Below, one piece after another: positions 61,662-64,000 of a stretch of DNA of 64,000 nt. Position numbers and translations under genes: made by a program. Every line of letters starts with the position of its first letter. Within the stretch, counting starts at the first letter, position 1. Origin of the DNA: Desulfovibrio desulfuricans DSM 642 (lineage in GTDB: Bacteria > Desulfobacterota > Desulfovibrionia > Desulfovibrionales > Desulfovibrionaceae); assembly GCF_000420465.1 (NCBI RefSeq), contig NZ_ATUZ01000011.1, positions 434,001 to 498,000 on the forward strand, written 5' to 3'. A model generated the notes under the pieces. That model ran no database searches and had not been told where the DNA came from. It saw only the letters and a list, made by a program, of their open reading frames with translations.

Positions 61662-63749
61662 AAACTCGGATTACTTGCGAAAATGGGAATTTCCATCCTC
61701 ACTCCGGCAATAGTGGGGCTGATGCTTGTGGCAGGGGTTTGCTACAAGATGTCAGAAGAAATCCTGCGAGAGCAGATTGCCACAGATATGAATGCCCTGC
61801 TTGAGTGCCAGAGCATCGGGCTTGACGCCGTGTTTTCTGGGATAGAACAGGGCCTGCAAACCATGACCGAGAACCAGCGCATCAAGGATCAGGTGGAAGC
61901 CTATTCCCGAAGCAAGGATGAGGCCTTGGAAGGCTCCCTGTTCACGAGGGCTGATCATGCGCTTGATTCTTTTGTGACCAATAACGATGCGGTTTCTTCC
62001 GCCGCGATCATTGCCATGGACGGCACCGTACTTGGGTACCGCGTTGATAAGCAGCAGGGGAAGAACAAGTTCGTCGGCGCCAATTTTTCTGACAGGGAAT
62101 ACTTTGTAAAGAGCAAGAATGGCCAGCCCAGTGTCGTCGGCATGGTTGATGCCACCACTGGTGAGGTGTTCACCGTGCTTGCCATGCCGCTCAAGCTGGA
62201 CGGCAAAAACATGGCCGTGCTGGCAGCGGCAATCGACAGTAAAATTCTGGGCAAAAATACCACTGATAAAATCAAGATCGGGCAGAAGGGCATGGTCTAT
62301 GCCTACGACCTTCAGGGGCGTATGGTTCTGAACCCGGATGGATCTGCTCTCGGGCGCAATGACAGCAAAATGCCCCATGTGGCGGCACTGCTGCAGCAAA
62401 AGGAAGGACGCACCCGCTTTGACAATGGCAAGGGTGAGAAAGGGCTGTACTACAAGCCGCTGCCGCACGAAGGCTGGATTTTGTGCGTGGAATTTGACCG
62501 TGGAGAAATCTTCAAACCCATCAGCGACCTGCTGACCAACGCCAGCCTGCTTACTCTGGCCTGTGCGCTGATAGTCGGAACCATGATCTTTTTCTCGGCC
62601 CGGGGCATAGTGCGTATGGTGGGCGGTATTTCAGGCGTGGCCGAAGCCGTTGCCGGTGGTCGCCTTGAAACCGACGACAAGGAGCGCGCTCTTTTCAATG
62701 CCGCTGAAAAGCGCGGTGACGAATTCAGTACCCTTGCGGCGGGTATGCGGCGCATGGTGCAAAGCATCAGACACCTTTTGAGCGAAAGTGAACATAAAAC
62801 ACAGGCCGCGCAGCATGCTACGGAAGAGGCGGAAAAAGCCACAGCAAAAGCCGAAGAAGCTGCGCGTCAGGCCGAGAGCGCCAAGCGCGAGGGCATGCTG
62901 ACGGCAGCGGGGCAACTGGAAGAAGTGGTGAGCATTATTTCCGCCGCTTCCACAGAGCTTTCCGCGCAGATCGAGCAGTCGGACAAGAGCGCCGTGGAAT
63001 CCGCACAGCGTCTGGCCGAGGCCGCCACTGCCATGAATGAAATGAACGCCACCGTGCAGGAAGTTGCCCGTAATGCCTCCGCGGCTTCGGCAGTGTCTGC
63101 GGAAACGCGGGCCAATGCTGAAAGCGGTGCGAATATTGTGGAAAACGCCTTGCAGAGCATAGGGCAGGTGCACAAGGTTTCGCTGGCGCTCAAGGGCGAC
63201 ATGACCACGCTGAACCAGCATGCCCAGGCAATTACCCAGATCATGAACGTGATTTCGGACATTGCCGACCAGACCAACCTGCTGGCGCTCAATGCCGCCA
63301 TTGAGGCCGCCCGTGCGGGCGAGGCCGGGCGCGGTTTTGCCGTGGTGGCTGATGAAGTGCGCAAGCTGGCAGAAAAAACCATGGCCTCCACCAATGACGT
63401 GGGCAATGCCATTTCTGCCATCCAGGGCAGCGCAGGGCAGAGTGTTGCCGCCATGGACAAAGCGCTGGCAGAGGTGGAAAAGGCCACCGAGCTTGCAAAG
63501 CAGTCCGGCGAAGCATTGCAGGGAATTGTGACCAAGGTCGAGGAATCGGCAGATCAGGTGAGCGCCATTGCCACGGCCAGCGAACAGCAGTCCGCAACCA
63601 GCGACGAGATCAACCAGTCCATTGTCAGCGTCAACGAAATGTCCAGCCAGACGGCGCAGGCCATGGGCGAGGCTTCGCGGGCCGTGAGCGAGCTTGCCCG
63701 CCAGGCCGAGCGCATGAGCGAACTTATCAGCGAGATGAAGCGCGGCTAG
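61662..63749 (+). CDS. Methyl-accepting chemotaxis protein with a Cache-type sensor (paralogue 2)
   Basis: A 695-residue receptor with the same order as paralogue 1: membrane segment near 10-30, periplasmic Cache-like sensor ([19 protein letters not shown] is a dCache motif), second segment near 285-305, linker and signalling hairpin containing [43 protein letters not shown]. The signalling half is nearly identical to paralogue 1, while the sensor has diverged, so ligands should differ. AAGGGG precedes the ATG at 61662. A perfect 15-bp terminator follows. Confidence 0.96.
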   Translation, partial: KLGLLAKMGISILTPAIVGLMLVAGVCYKMSEEILREQIATDMNALLECQSIGLDAVFSGIEQGLQTMTENQRIKDQVEAYSRSKDEALEGSLFTRADHALDSFVTNNDAVSSAAIIAMDGTVLGYRVDKQQGKNKFVGANFSDREYFVKSKNGQPSVVGMVDATTGEVFTVLAMPLKLDGKNMAVLAAAIDSKILGKNTTDKIKIGQKGMVYAYDLQGRMVLNPDGSALGRNDSKMPHVAALLQQKEGRTRFDNGKGEKGLYYKPLPHEGWILCVEFDRGEIFKPISDLLTNASLLTLACALIVGTMIFFSARGIVRMVGGISGVAEAVAGGRLETDDKERALFNAAEKRGDEFSTLAAGMRRMVQSIRHLLSESEHKTQAAQHATEEAEKATAKAEEAARQAESAKREGMLTAAGQLEEVVSIISAASTELSAQIEQSDKSAVESAQRLAEAATAMNEMNATVQEVARNASAASAVSAETRANAESGANIVENALQSIGQVHKVSLALKGDMTTLNQHAQAITQIMNVISDIADQTNLLALNAAIEAARAGEAGRGFAVVADEVRKLAEKTMASTNDVGNAISAIQGSAGQSVAAMDKALAEVEKATELAKQSGEALQGIVTKVEESADQVSAIATASEQQSATSDEINQSIVSVNEMSSQTAQAMGEASRAVSELARQAERMSELISEMKRG

Positions 63750-63770
63750 TTCTGCATTTAGCTCAATGGC

Positions 63771-63804
63771 AAGCAGCCCCGGAATGCGTATTCCGGGGCT
63801 GCTT
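63771..63804. terminator. Bidirectional terminator after chemoreceptor 2
   Basis: AAGCAGCCCCGGAAT (63771-63785) pairs perfectly with ATTCCGGGGCTGCTT (63790-63804) around GCGT, between convergent genes. Confidence 0.85.
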
Positions 63805-63831
63805 GCGTTGAACTGTAGGGCCGTTGGTTTA

Positions 63832-64000
63832 TCAGTGCATGCTCGGCGCCAGAAAATACTGCCATACCAGGGTCAGCAGCAAGAGGCTGAGCGAAATGGT
63901 CAAAAAGCGGCGCACAGCCGCAGGTCCCACGCGAATAGCCAGACGGCTTCCCATCCAGTTGCCGAGGCAGCAGGCCGCAGCCATTGGCAGTGCCAGACTC
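63832..64000 (-). CDS. C-terminal end of a second TSUP (TauE/SafE) transporter
   Basis: The last 55 codons of a leftward gene are visible before the window ends. They read ACCLGNWMGSRLAIRVGPAA, then RRFLTISLSLLLLTLVWQYF and a short tail ending APSMH. The small-residue stretch, the GxRLA turn and the final membrane helix are the usual end of TSUP proteins. Its start and regulation lie outside the window. Confidence 0.7.
   Translation of the reverse strand, partial: SLALPMAAACCLGNWMGSRLAIRVGPAAVRRFLTISLSLLLLTLVWQYFLAPSMH

Noticed and set aside
1-64000. CRISPR array, IS element, prophage or toxin-antitoxin pair
   Set aside because: No regularly spaced repeats, transposase, phage structural gene or convincing toxin-antitoxin pair was seen; the P-loop kinase at 11633 has no antitoxin partner.

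Overview
The window is a high-GC, gene-dense piece of a bacterial chromosome, most consistent with a Desulfovibrio-like sulfate reducer (Desulfovibrionaceae). The reasons are a TunR-type tungstate regulator (a Xer-recombinase fold carrying TOBE domains), a tungsten aldehyde:ferredoxin oxidoreductase locus, a minimal SufBC pair and the lysS / lolCD-bamA / skp-fabZ neighbourhood. There is no rRNA, so the taxonomic call is an inference. No CRISPR array, IS element or phage is seen.

Layout. 0-12.5 kb is a tungsten/pterin block: TunR-like regulator, tupA-tupB-tupC tungstate importer, AOR, a MoaD-like carrier with its E1-like enzyme, then on the opposite strand a MoeA-PBP fusion and MoeA. Two 39-bp direct repeats (both terminator hairpins) lie at its ends, one beside a CAU tRNA gene. 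12.6-14.9 kb holds sufB-sufC and a small unknown gene. 15.2-19.8 kb reads leftward as pyrB-pyrC-aldehyde dehydrogenase-amrB. In front of pyrB lie a 37-codon leader ORF and an intrinsic terminator arranged like the enterobacterial pyrBI attenuator. 20.1-23.7 kb carries a TSUP transporter, a YitT-type membrane protein, an amidohydrolase and a free-standing Hpt protein. 23.9-29.2 kb is a sugar-acid cluster (IclR regulator, GntP permease, DapA-family aldolase, YjhG-type dehydratase) matching the E. coli yjhIFHG set for D-xylonate.

29.2-38.6 kb has an MTA/SAH deaminase, an alpha/beta hydrolase, yajC-secD-secF, a MoaE-like gene and a large membrane protein of unknown function with a retroviral-type zinc knuckle. 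38.7-41.7 kb is a polar amino-acid ABC importer. 42.1-44.7 kb encodes a WbaP-type sugar-phosphate transferase and a family 9 glycosyltransferase. 44.8-57.9 kb is an envelope-biogenesis block (fabZ, skp, amidase, bamA, lolD, lolC) plus lysS, with a chemoreceptor gene between lolC and lysS. 58.2-64 kb contains a GcvR-like double-ACT protein behind a possible attenuator, a UPF0210 (PFL-like) protein, alkA, a second chemoreceptor paralogous to the first, and the end of another TSUP transporter.

How it fits together: TupABC imports tungstate, the MoaD/E1/MoeA proteins and the distant MoaE-like protein build and metallate the pterin, and AOR uses it; TunR is the likely sensor. The regulatory DNA is the most novel part: the pyrB leader, a 10-bp motif shared by the tupA and aor promoter regions, an IclR palindrome over a promoter, and hairpins placed between solute-binding-protein genes and their permease genes.
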